The notes under the pieces were generated by a model, which was given only the letters and a program-made list of their open reading frames with translations, made no database searches and was not told where the DNA came from. The position numbers and the translations under genes were made by a program. 64,000 nucleotides of DNA, taken from contig JAUJPP010000007.1 in the NCBI GenBank assembly GCA_030562195.1, positions 30,811,769 through 30,875,768 of the forward strand, read 5' to 3'. The DNA comes from Nipponacmea schrenckii. Its lineage: Eukaryota > Mollusca > Gastropoda > Lottiidae. How positions within the stretch are numbered: position 1 is the stretch's first letter; each line of letters opens with the position of its first letter. Positions 1 through 12,449 of the stretch are shown here, piece after piece.

Positions 1-1855
1 TTATACACTATACCATTTACAATATAACCGGTATACACTATACCATTTACAATAACAGTCGATATATACTATACCATTTACAATATCGGTCGATATACAC
101 TATACCATTTACAATAACAGTCGATAAACACTATACCATATACAATAACAGTCGATATATACTATACCATTTACAGTATCAGTCGATATACAATATACCA
201 TTTACAATACAGTCGATATACACTCTACCATTTAAAATAACAGTCGATTTATACTATACCATTTAAAATAACGGTCGATATACTATACCATTTACAATAT
301 CAGTCGATTTATACTATACCATTTACAAAAACAGTCGATTAATACTATACCATTTACAATAACAGTCTATTTATACTATACCATTTACAATATCAGTCTA
401 TTTATACTATACCATTTACAATATCAGTCGATTTATACTATACCATTTACAAAAACAGTCGATTAATACTATACCATTTACAATAACAGTCGATATATAC
501 TATACCATTTACATTTAAAGTTCATATATACTATACCATTTACAATAACAGTCGATTAATACTATATCATTTACAATAACAGTCGATATATACTATACCA
601 TTTACATTTAAAGTTCATATATACTATACAATTTACAATAACAGTCGATTAATATTAAACGATTTACAATAACAGACGATATATACTATACCATTTACAA
701 TAACAGTTCATATATACTATATCATTTACGATATCAGTCTATTTATACTATATCATTTACAATATCAGTCGATTTGTACTATACCATTTACAATAACAGC
801 CGATGTATACTATATCATTTACAATAATAGTGAATTTATACTATACCATTTACAATAACAGTCGATGTATACTATATCATTTACAATAATAGTGAATTTA
901 TACTATACCATTTACAATAACAGTCGATGTATACTATATCATTTACAATAATAGTGAATTTATACTATACCATTTACTATAACAGTCGATTTATACTATA
1001 CCTTATACAATATCATTCGATATATACTATACCATTTACAAAAACAGTCGATTTATACTATACCATTTACAATAACAATCGAAATATAACCACCATTTAC
1101 AATAACAATCGAAAAATATTCCATCATTTACAATAATAATCGAACAACATTCCATCATTTACAATAATAATCGAACAATATTCCATCATTTACAATAACA
1201 ATCGAACAATATTCCATCATTTACAATAACAATCGAACAATATTCCATCATTTACAATAACAATCGAACAATATTCGGTCATTTACAATAAAAATCGAAC
1301 AATATTCCATCATTTACAATAATAATCGAATAATATTCGATCATATACAATAATAATCGAACAATATTCCATCATTTACAATAATAATCGAACAACATTC
1401 CATCATTTACAATAACAATCGAACAATATTCCATCATTTACAATAATAATCGAACAATATTCGATCATTTACAATAATAATCGAATAATATTCCATCATT
1501 TAAAATAACAATCGAACAATATTCCATCATTTACAATAACAATCAAACAATCTTCCATCATTTACAATAACAATCGAACAATATTCCATCATTTACAATA
1601 ACAATCGAACATTATATCATCATTTACAATAACAATCGAACAATATTCCATCATTTACAATAACAATCGAACAATATTCCATCATTTACAATAACAATCG
1701 AACAATATTCTATCATTTACAATAACAATCGAACAATATTCCATCATTTACAATAACAATCGAACAATATTCCATCATTTACAATAACAATCGAACAATA
1801 TTCCATCATTTACAATAATAATCGAAATATATGAATCATTTACAATGATAGACGA
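1..1855. repeat. 31-bp satellite array, two subfamilies
   Basis: About 60 tandem copies of a 31-bp unit fill the left edge. Up to about 1080 the unit reads like 'ccatttacaataacagtcga' followed by tatactata. From about 1085 it switches to a 'tccatcatttacaataacaa' plus tcgaacaatat form that is more uniform. The array is cut by the window edge, so its total length is unknown. The short open frame through 927-1136 is a by-product of the repeat. Confidence 0.95.
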
Positions 1856-4100
1856 TAAATATCAATTTCGTTTACGAATGGCCATTCTACATTATTTACT
1901 GAAACTAATATAACTGTTAATCGACCATTTTCAAATCCTCTCTTACTGGGTGCGTTGTCGATATCGGCTGGTTGAGATAAAATACGCATGGTGGCTGTAG
2001 GTGACATATCATTATCAGTGAATATGATTTATGCGGTTCGTTTTATTTATTGTTATGCATTTTTGTCACTATTGGGAAATTATTCAACCGATTAAAATGG
2101 TGTGCTTTTGCCAAGTCGCATTATATGAGAGCATCATTGCACAGTTTTATTGTTCTTTTGAAGATCACGGGTATCTATCCGCTTTCAGACCATTTACATA
2201 ATTTTTCATTTGTTTGTACATCAATATAGTTTTATCTTCAAGAGCATATTTAAGCTGTATCTTCAATAATATCTTTATAACATAATGCAAAAGTTCAATA
2301 AGTTATTTCAAAGGATGTTAGATTTATATAGAGCCCACAATAAAAGAGCAAAACCATTGGCATCCTTTTGCGTTCACGTGTTTAACCAATGAACAAATTT
2401 CTTTTATGGCATTCTACATAAGGTTAATGTTTGATTTTGTACTGATTCATCTAGCGTTTTGAAATGGAAACGTGTGCAACTTTAACAGCCTTTAATTAAC
2501 ATGGGTAGGTTTTGAATAATATTGGGATGGCAAAATGTTCAAAGCCTTTCACAATAGCGTAAGATTGTGGAAAGTCGCATTTTGTTGAGAAACAGCAGAT
2601 ATTTCGATTGAAGAACACGTGAGTGGTACAATATAGATTCATGCAGGCCGATCCTTTAGTTTGAGATCATGTTGACGACAAACTTTCACAGTCCAATTTG
2701 CTCAAAAAATGTCGCCTCTGACAAATTCATTCATACACCTGGCTAATAAATAATAGTTTATAAATAAGCATTTTAGTGAAAAGTGTCGCCAAATATGGAA
2801 GTTAAGCTTCTGAAAAGAACAAGTTCGATAAGCATATATACATGTTTTCTGACTAAGCTTCTAAATGGAAGGAAAAAAATCAGTTTGCAGTATAAAATTC
2901 CGCTTGAAATTCCACTTTAACAACATCGTAAAGTGTTTAAGAGATCAGCTGGTGATCGCAAAAGAAGAAATGTAACAATATTTAACTTACGTTAGACGCA
3001 ACAGGTGATATTCAAGTAAAATTCTTATCTCTTAAATTTTTGTATGATATTCTTTACATTGGTTAGTTATGTCACTTTATCAAACATAACATTAAAGATT
3101 GATGTCTTTCAAATTAGAAGACGGATTGTTCCTGGCTTTATCTTATGTCTCCATCTATATTTAATAATTATATTAAAATATAATGTTTACAATCTGCGGA
3201 ATCTTGGTAACTTTTGTCATGTTAATAAACGAAAATTATCAACGTTCGCTTATCGTGGCAAAGTAATTAAGATAGACTTGATAAAAAAATATATTATTTA
3301 TCTCAATATTCAAAAGAGCGTATTTCTTATATATTTTCCCTTTTTACCTATTTTATTTATTTGATTTCTTAGAAATATATTGTGATAAGTACTCGCTTTT
3401 TTTCTCTTTTCAAGTTCAATATTGTTGAAAATATTTAATTTGATTTTAATTTGGCGTAAAGAAATCAGATGGTCTATATCAATGGATAATTGGCTAGCAA
3501 TTAATTTAAAGAAATTCAATTATTCCTGAATGATTAAATCTTAAAACTTCAAATAAACTTTGGTTAGTTCGTCTTTTGTCAGTTGTTTGAAAATATCCCG
3601 CGGGACTGAAGTCATATGAAAACATTACTGATTATTCTGTAAGATACGCCAAACGATAAGTACTCTCTTTTACTAACCACACAAAGACGATAGTTTAGCA
3701 ACATATACCAAGAATTGATAATATTTTAGCTTGGCGCCTGGCCGACAAAATCTTGTCTCTGGCCAAGTGAACCGAGAAATGAAGCAGATTGAAGGTTGGG
3801 GGTAATTAGTCCCACTAAGTCTTAAGTAATTGATCTTTATTTTAAAGAAAATATAAGGTGTGAAGTCAACTCTTTGTTATTTTAGATTACCTTCTATCGT
3901 TTTACACTTTGTAATAGACATGATTGCAATTTTTTATGCATAATCTAGCCCCATTTCGTGATTTTCATACTAATGTGTCTAGCACGTTGATGTTTTCAAA
4001 GAATTCAGCCAAGTCAATGATGCGTGTATATTAAACCAGCGTAAGTAATTGTTTACACTTTAGGTATATATGTATACAATAACTAGCTATATTCCCCTCC
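1856..4100. other. Intergenic, no gene recognised
   Basis: AT-rich single-copy-looking sequence between the satellite and the first Msx gene. Open frames here (for example 3044-3364) have low-complexity hydrophobic translations and no recognisable domain. It may hold upstream regulatory DNA of the Msx gene, but nothing specific can be shown. Confidence 0.6.
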
Positions 4101-4104
4101 CCTT

Positions 4105-4372
4105 GTATTAGATATCAAAGAGGTCATTATCATATCCATTACCCTACGTCATGGCTCACAGACAATCAGATAACATTTGATTGGTTAACGCAATTTTATA
4201 TTCACACAGAGTAAACCAATCAGATTTCAAGATGGTGGAAAGTCGTTAAAGAGATTTTAGAAACTACACGGCAACAAGATATTAGTATTTACATTCTACT
4301 TGAAGAGTAAACATCGAAAATTTCTTACGATTTATTGATTGGATTGGAATTATTTTGGGGAGACGTGTTATT
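4105..4372 (+). promoter_or_regulatory. Probable promoter and 5' leader of the first Msx gene
   Basis: Sites visible upstream of the ATG at 4373: an ATCAAAG TCF/LEF-like word near 4113, a tacgtca CRE-like word at 4145-4151, an inverted CCAAT box (attgg, 4180-4184) and a direct CCAAT box (4216-4220). No convincing TATA box at a standard distance is obvious. The promoter role is inferred from position and motif density. Confidence 0.4.
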
Positions 4373-5401
4373 ATGGCTTTGCAGTTAACTTCGTATTCTG
4401 CTTTCAAACCTTTACCTTTAGTGATGGAGGACAGGAATATTGACGTTGAAGAAGATCACTCAAGTGACGAAGGCGATTGCAGTTCAGAAATGTCTAACAG
4501 TCCACCGTTAAATTTGAAAATTCAGGAAAAGGAAAATACGATTACGCCAAAGAGGAAATCCGGGCTGAGGTCTTTTTCTATGGCAGATATTTTGGGAGAA
4601 AATGATAATAAGAATTCCACAGACGACAGTGATTCTAAACCAGTATCTCCTGAAGCAGAAATCAGAGTTCCCCATTCTGATCTAGGAATAACCCCACCTC
4701 GAGTTCCCACGTGGTTTTATAATCCTGCATATCCTAAACCTGGTAAGTGATAATTTTATTAAATTTGCAATGGCAAACAAAATAGCGATGTCTATATTTA
4801 ATGTCCTGACTGGGTCGCGTTGCCGACATGGTTGGCGTGATGACTGTACAGTTTTTTAAATTCTATATGAATGTATTAAGATGTATATAAATCCCTTAAT
4901 TGCATTAAATTTGTGAGTCGAAATAACTTTAGTCATTTTTTTTTTATTACAGATTCGTCACCGCCAAATCAATCACCCTTCCCAGGTAAAATCGGAACTT
5001 TGAGAAAGCATAAACCAAACAGAAAACCAAGAACGCCATTCACTACTTCCCAGTTATTAGCTTTGGAAAAGAAATTCAACGATAAACAATACCTGTCTAT
5101 AGCAGAACGAGCTGAATTTTCAGCGTCATTAAATCTCACAGAAACACAAGTCAAAATCTGGTTTCAAAACAGACGAGCAAAGAGCAAACGACTCCAAGAA
5201 GCAGAAATTGAGAAAATGAGAATGTCATCCAGACCAATGCTACCTCCAATGATGGGAGTGTCTTTTCCCGCTGCTGCTGCAGCCGCTGCTGCCATGTTTG
5301 GAAGTCACATGAACGGACGATCACCTGTCAACTCGGCGTCTTTGATGTCATCTTTCCAAACGTACAACTCTTTGGCACAAGGGATACCTTACATCAATTA
5401 A
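4373..5401 (+). CDS. Msx: Msx-family homeobox transcription factor (copy A)
   Basis: Two exons, 4373-4742 and 4953-5401, joined by a 210-bp GT-AG intron in phase 1, give a 272-residue protein. I chose the ATG at 4373 because the frame upstream has only a TTG. The homeodomain occupies residues 146-205, preceded by the LRKHKPN Msx extension. Its recognition helix [13 protein letters not shown] and following RLQEAEIEK and MLPP segments are Msx hallmarks. An EH1-like repressor motif FSMADIL is at 68-74, and an alanine run [13 protein letters not shown] lies C-terminal. Msx proteins are nuclear DNA-binding repressors used in neural border, mesoderm and appendage patterning. The homeodomain differs from the second copy at five positions (Ser11, Lys18, Asn21, Asp22, Ser56), so this looks like the more diverged paralogue. 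Family assignment is very sure. Orthology to a particular Msx subtype is not. Confidence 0.95.
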
Positions 5402-5850
5402 TACGCTACATTTAACTTGTTATTGAGGAGGCTGTGATGTTTTTTGAAGCCTGTGGTGTGGTTATATAAAAATCGAGTTACTTAGAGACAGCGGACACCA
5501 AAAGCAATGTTCTGTGATAAACGATTATATGAATTTGATGACCGTCCACTCTGATTGACCATTAGTAGTCAATAGTGGACATAATACATTTAACAATCAA
5601 ATTACCCGAATTACACAAGTGCTATTCAAATAGGAAAGTGGACGATAATGAAATTAACAATAAGCAACAATATAGGTCGAAAAGGGATGAAAGAGAAAAA
5701 AGGGTCTATTTGACATGACAGATGTTAAAGAGTCTTATGAAAAGGTAATTATTTCACATAATTTATTTCACATTTTTCATTTCACAGTATTCAGATGATT
5801 TCACATGTTTTTTGTAATATTTTGAATAAAAAACATTTACAATTTCAAAT
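5402..5850 (+). other. Probable 3' UTR of Msx copy A
   Basis: AT-rich trailer after the stop codon. A canonical AATAAA at 5825-5830, about 425 bases downstream, is a plausible poly(A) signal. The true cleavage site is not visible from sequence. Confidence 0.45.
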
Positions 5851-8800
5851 ACAGACAATTCATAATTTCATGTTTATTTGATTATTACATGTGAACTAAA
5901 TTATTCAAAATGTCGAAATATAAAATTTTGATGAACGATTAAGAATTAAAAACTTTTATTTTTTTTTCTATTAAATTTCTTAAACGCATTTTCTGTCAAT
6001 TTATATTTATAATTCTTATATTTTTCAGTTGTGAAAATTTGAGAAAATACCAGCTGAGATGAAGAAAAATATTGATATTGAGTGACGAAATTTTTAAAGT
6101 TAATCACAAGGTCTAGTTTATTGGTTCAAACATGTTATTATTTAATCCATAAATGTTTTGGTCAAAATGTGTCTGTAGACGTGATAATGCTTCGTATATT
6201 ATATGACGTAATTATCAGATGCGATTATCACGATTAAGAATTAATTAAAAGATCAATTAAAGATTAATTAATTCCCTTAAGGCGATAGTTGGAACGAGAT
6301 AATTATTTAATTTACAAAACCCTTTTTTTTAAACCCAGAGTGGTGATAACAACGCTCTTAAAGGCAGGAATAATTAACGGCAAAGATAAATATTTGTTTA
6401 CGGCGCCCCAAATTATTTGGTTTTTACCTTTGATGTTCATTATTTGTTTTATGGTTGATCTCATTACGATTAATTAAGAGATAATGTTATAATTTATGAA
6501 TATTCATTAAGTAATTATAAGCTAGCTTAGTTGATTTGTACATGTTTCAATGCTCATTATTGTTGATTTTTTATACTGTTGAATGAATAAATTATGAAAT
6601 TTTTATTTTTACGTTCTATATTTAATATTATACGCATTTAATTGAAAACTAGCTACATAAATCTTAGCCCATTCATAATGATTTTTTGTATTATATCAAA
6701 ATTCATATAGATTTAATAATTAATAAGGCTAATTGTTTAACTTAAATTTTCGGAATCATTAGTTTGAATTTTTTTTATGAGTCATTTATTGAAAACATAT
6801 GGCACTGATGCGTTCCATTTCATGATAATGTGCCTTACTCTTATATGACATGCAAAGTATCTCATGCTTTATGAAGTAACGTTTCGTGGATGCTGTGATA
6901 CTATTTGAATATTTCCGAAGGATCATTTCATTCCATTCCGTTCCCTTAGGTAATTACTATTCCTTGAACACTCTAGCTTTTATTTGTTATTTGCCAGACA
7001 CTTAAATTTATTTCCCTCATTAATTTTATGACTTTAAAAAAAAAGAAGAGTAGAAATGTCAACATTTTTTCCAAACAGAAAATGACTATGTGTGGTTTTT
7101 TCTAAAACGCCACTTAAAATTTAATTGCTTCTGCCATAGACTCTTAATAACACCCTTTAATTCGCGGACAAAAAACTAACTTTTAAATAAATTGAAGATG
7201 TTAAATTGTTTTTAAAGGAACAATAAACTAAACTCAATCGGTCATTGTTAAATTACACACCTTTAATATAATTAGTTCGCTTATTAGCACAATAACCCAA
7301 CCCCTATTTTACTAATAAGTCGCTTATAACAATTACTAGCCCCGAGAATCCTGCCCCCTACAACAATGACAAGTGGGATGAATACAACAATTTTATTTTC
7401 GTGGAAAAAAACGTTTTTTGAATGACACCTTGAATTAGCTAGTGTCAATAATTGAAGTGAAACTAGCAAGATATCACCGCGGGACCATTCTTTACACGAG
7501 CTAAGTCATATGATACGGGGTTAAAAATAATGAGCGATCCCTAAAAAAGAGTGGAACTCTTTTATATGGCGCTGTAAGAAATGACACTACTGCTATTATC
7601 GAGGTTTTGTGTCTTTTGACTTTTAAATTAGCCAATTCATCAAATTGAATTTTATATTGTAATTTATTCGCTGTAGAGTGAATAGCTGAAAGAAGAATCC
7701 AGGTAATTGTTGGCGACGAACTGAGACTGAAAGATGGCGACTGTAGATACACTTCGAGAATACCTTCGTTGGTCGATAAGGGTGAGCGGCTGAAATCCAC
7801 CTCTTCAGTCTCCCAAATAAAATCGTTATCGCGAAATCTTTAGCCATCTTCTGACATACAATTGTCGGTTTAATATAGGGATATATCATTAGTAGCCTAC
7901 AAATAGGTGTGAAGTGACGAATAATTATCCTTTGTTACTTGCCATTCAAATTCAACCTAGCATAGAAGATTTATTATAGGCTACTTGTTCTTTATGTTGA
8001 CTTTAAATGGCTTACTGATGATTAGTGATAAGAAAATAAAGTGTATAAAAAGGGTGTTGTATTGAAATCTAGATGTTGATATAGTGTATTATTCAAGGAG
8101 TAAATTGATATTTAATGAGTTGCAATAAATACCATCATATTGGTTACAAAGAAGAGAGATTATGAAAAAAATATGTCTTTTAACAGCGTTAGATGTTAAG
8201 TTTAAAAATAGTTTCACACATAAGTAAACATGTATAGTATATGTACATAGTGCAAAAATTCAAACAAAACAACTATCAAGTCACAAATTGTAAACATGGT
8301 TTTAACACGTATAAGTCTAAAGTGTGTCAAATTTATGTTGACGATGGTCCTTTCTGATCAAACTGTTTATTAGTACATATATTACAGAACTAGAAGAGAC
8401 CTGACATCTATTTTGTAGTAATAGCATATATGACATTCGCAGGAACCGAAGCTACCCTCTTTGATATAGTGTACATACAAGTATCCTATAACGCAATATT
8501 ACATTAAATAACATCCCCAGCACTGAATGTGTTTGATGAATATCGCCAATAATAATGGAACCGTAGAAAACACAAATTTGTTCGTGATTCTTAGTCGCGA
8601 GTCTATTAGCCTCCCCCATGAGAACACCCTTGTTAGACAGACGGGCTACTCACACAAAGGCTTGTAACCATATTTGGGAGATTGATTGCCGTCGTCACAC
8701 CTTCATGGAAATTCAAAACGAGTTGAACACCTTAAGTTATTGGAAGAAACGCTCCAACACAACACGTGGCACTGTCACGCGAGGTTCTCGCCTGTGATCG

Positions 8801-11800
8801 AGTTGCTAAAAATGATCATGTTCGCTCTTTAATCAATTAAGGAAATGAAAAGACGAAAAGGGTCAAATAACTAGGGAAAACTGTGCCAATTGTTCTTTAA
8901 TGAAGCAACAGCTATTAGTCGAACTTGCCAAATTAAAATAATTTGCAAACGGCTAGCGTTCTGTAAGTGGTTCTGACATGAGATGCTGACTATAATGATA
9001 TGTTAGAGAGATTTAGAGCCTAATTAAACCATTTTAAATGATTAGGGAAAATTTAGAAGCTTTAACTTGATAAATAGAGAACTGAAGAGGTCGGTATTTA
9101 TTGTACAACCATAAATTCATTTCCACTACAAGAACATTGTTTCGTTCCATGTAAAAGTAAAATAAAGACGTTAATTTGAATAAGTCACAAAGGACTCGTT
9201 AAACTAGGGCCTTATAATTTCCTCATTTACATAACGTCTATTGTACTTTGTCGATGTGATTTACCAGTAAGAGTTGAAGAGCCAAGGAATCAAAATCAAC
9301 TCGGTATGTAGCTTTACACCATTCTTTTCTGCACCGGTTTACGCAGATGAAGATGTGGTCCAGTAATTCATACATAATAATAGCAAGTAGGTGAACTAAT
9401 GCTCCTGGAAAAGAAAATTCATTCAAGACCTACCTCTTACCTAATGCAGTTTAACGGAGGACGTTCAAATAATGCATGCCCTGTCACATTTGGGTTATTA
9501 AGGACTGAGGATGCATCAGATTTTAACTCGAGTAACGACAGAAATTGCACGTCGAAAAGCGCCAAGCACATACCGCCGACCCCTTGCAATATCACTCTGT
9601 CTAATGCAGTTTAACGCAAGACGTCCAAATGAGGATTGAGGATGCGATGCACCAGACTTTAACTCTTGTAACGAGAGGTATTGCATGTCGATAGGCACTG
9701 AGCACATTGCACTACCACCGACCCCTTGTATTGTAACTATAACAACAATTGAAATGATATCAGAAATGTGAAATAATGGTGTCTCCGGTCACCTCAGCTG
9801 GAGTTACAATCAGATATGAACTGACATGAGACTCTCCAAAACAGTGTTTGAGTGATAGAATTAACTTTCATCATACATGATAATAATAATTGGACATTTA
9901 ATTTAATTTGCATATCTCACTTGATACGGATTCATTGTGCACACTGACATGATATCGTCTTCTTTTCGTATGCAAATTGTAGATTTTCAATTAAGATAAC
10001 AGTGAAGAGTAGCGTATTGTTGAAATGGAAGACGATATTATCGCTCATATCAACTAATTGAAAATTGAGTGAGAGTAAAAGTAAAGGAAATTGACTTCCA
10101 TATAGAATCAAGTCTGAAACACGTCATACCGTGTCATAAGCTTATCATTCAATTAACTTCTATAAGGATTCCATTTGTTCTTAGTCTATGTAACCATTCA
10201 TTATCCGAGTCTCACGTCCTACCATGTTGGACGAAAGGGAGCATCTGCGGATTTAAACTCCAACCCCTTCAAGGTTCACGTTTTGCTGCAATTCCATACA
10301 AACATACCCCTGTGTGCAATAGGGTGTTTGTGCCAAAGTGTCATCTGACTATAATTTCTGTTCATGGAACCAAATTTCTGATTTGATAATTTATCTTATG
10401 CATATGAATATTCAAGTGTATTTAATGACAGCTATGAAAATTTGGATAATGAATTTCAAAAATATTGTTGCTGTCACACTTATTATGATAAATTGATTTC
10501 TTTGTTTGACAAACATACCACAAACAGGCATAAATACCAATAATGACTTAAAATATTATAAATTGGCAGGAATATTAGAATGGTATCTCTTAATCTTAGA
10601 AATCGGCATGATTTATAGCCATTATATGTTCAAGTGATTTCTGTGAAAAATAAGCTAACGGCCTTCAGCCATTCCGGAAATGAACAAGTTGACTCTCCAT
10701 TTCTCGCGTCAATCACGCATACACTACTGATAGTACGCGTGCGATGTTAATATGGAACCTTTACAAGAATATAATAGCGAGTAATTCATTTAATTAAACA
10801 AACTTCATCTTTATATGACACTCTAAACAGTCACCGTTTATCCTAATGCAGTAAATCGTGTGTTTGCGTGTGCTTAATCGAAAAACGACGGCCACATGCC
10901 AATCATCTTGAGAAATTGATGGAAAATGGCAACGAATCAGCGAAATGGGTTCTGAAAATTGAGCCATTTAGTAGCGATAATCGTCGAGTTATTTTCATCT
11001 AACGGCGGCCAACGTTTGTCGACGGATAACAGTTATTTTTCTCTTATCAGTCTCTGCTATTGCAAACTCTCATTTATCAGTCAAACCGAATTGGATCGTT
11101 ACAAAATGAATCGACCACACAAAACAATAACTGAAAATAGAGTTTACAACTTCTGTTCAGTTATCAATAAACATGAATAATAAAAAGCCGTTTGACACAG
11201 TCAATAAAATTGGTTCACTTTTGTCTGTTTTTATCGGAGTATTTAAGTGGTTTGAATTGAAGGGATTTGAGAACGGATATCATTTATTCTTATCACAAAT
11301 TTTAAATAGTCTCTGGTAACCAGCCAGAAATAACCTCCAACAAGGGACAATATGAATACTTCATCTCAACATTTGGATTGAGACAAATAATCATTATTAT
11401 TAAACGTTGTTTGACGAAATATGCAATCAATCAAGTCTTGTGACACCGAATCAGAAGAAGAGATCAGGAAGTGAAGAAAGTAGAAAGCCAACATGTTAAC
11501 TTTAGATTGAATTTACGACAAAGTCAGATTTCTTATGAATTGCGACAGAAACTACATGTTTAAAATCAGTTGCTTGTTACTTTTCACATATTTTTTTTTG
11601 TTCAAAAATTCAATTGAGTATGAGCAGCGGACCCTCTCGGCCCCAAAACGGTCATGAGTTGAACCTTGAGGGTTTGTGTACAGAATCAACGCTATACAAC
11701 TTAAAATGTTGCCGTATATTTGATGTTCTTTACTCCGGTACATCACTCAATAAATCTTTATACAAAAAGTCGAGGTCAATTTTGGTTTGGTTGAAAAGAC

Positions 11801-12240
11801 AACAACTGACTGGAAGATTTTGAAGGGAGATAACCCTCGATGAATAATTGCCAATGTTTACTTCCACATTGATTTCGTCATATTAATGTTAAAGAACGAA
11901 ATTAAAGAGATGATGTGTGAGATTAAAATAAAAAGTGATAATAAGGCTCGAAGTTGAAGTGTCAAATCGGAAATTATTTCTTTATCTCATAATTAATATT
12001 GATTTTAACATTTTATTGTTGGAAATTGAATTTTATTGATATTAAATGTCTTGAGACACGTCTAATGTGTCCTGTTTCTACAGATCAATTATTTAAACGA
12101 ATGCTTCTAAGATTATATCTAAACTTCTGGTGATGACCGTTTCATAAGATTCGTCTTCATCAGTAGTTTTAAAAGGAAATATAGCACGACTTATAACCCA
12201 TTATGGCTTAAGACCTGAGAATATGATCCGAAAAAGCTTA
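5851..12240. other. Spacer between the Msx genes, part 1
   Basis: No gene recognised. It is AT-rich, with homeodomain-type TAATTA words clustered around 6210-6275 and stretches of more complex sequence at about 8540-8830 and 10660-11200. These could be cis-regulatory elements of the flanking Msx genes. The small open frames here have no recognisable domain. The only repeat seen is the pair at 9440-9739. Confidence 0.5.
9440..9739. repeat. Two diverged direct repeats of about 150 bp
   Basis: 'ctaatgcagtttaacg' occurs at about 9440 and again at 9600. Each copy is followed in the same order by gacgt..caaat, gaggatgc, ttaactc, gtaacgaga-type words and ccgaccccttg. The copies have diverged by substitutions and indels. 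The origin is unknown. The overlapping open frames on both strands are not credible genes. Confidence 0.75.
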
Positions 12241-12248
12241 AATGATAA

Positions 12249-12447
12249 AGAAATTGTTTAAGGGTTTGGATCTGAAATTGTTTAAGAGTTTGTGTCTGAA
12301 ATTGTTTAAGGGTTAGGGAAATAAAATATTTTAAATGGATCTGAAATTGTTTAAGGATTATGGATCTGACATATTTTTAGGTTAAGAATCTTAAATTGTT
12401 TAAGAATCTTAAATTGTTTAAGTCCTAATAATCTGAAATGGTTCAAG
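12249..12447. repeat. Degenerate minisatellite of about 25 bp
   Basis: Seven or eight imperfect copies of tctgaaattgtttaaggg-like units, with variants such as tcttaaattgtttaag. Non-coding. Confidence 0.75.
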
Positions 12448-12449
12448 TA

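Noticed and set aside
4969..5154. Minus-strand ORF opposite the Msx A homeobox, with a look-alike opposite the Msx B homeobox (16697-16909)
   Set aside because: Their mutual similarity only mirrors the conserved homeobox on the coding strand. There is no independent coding signal.
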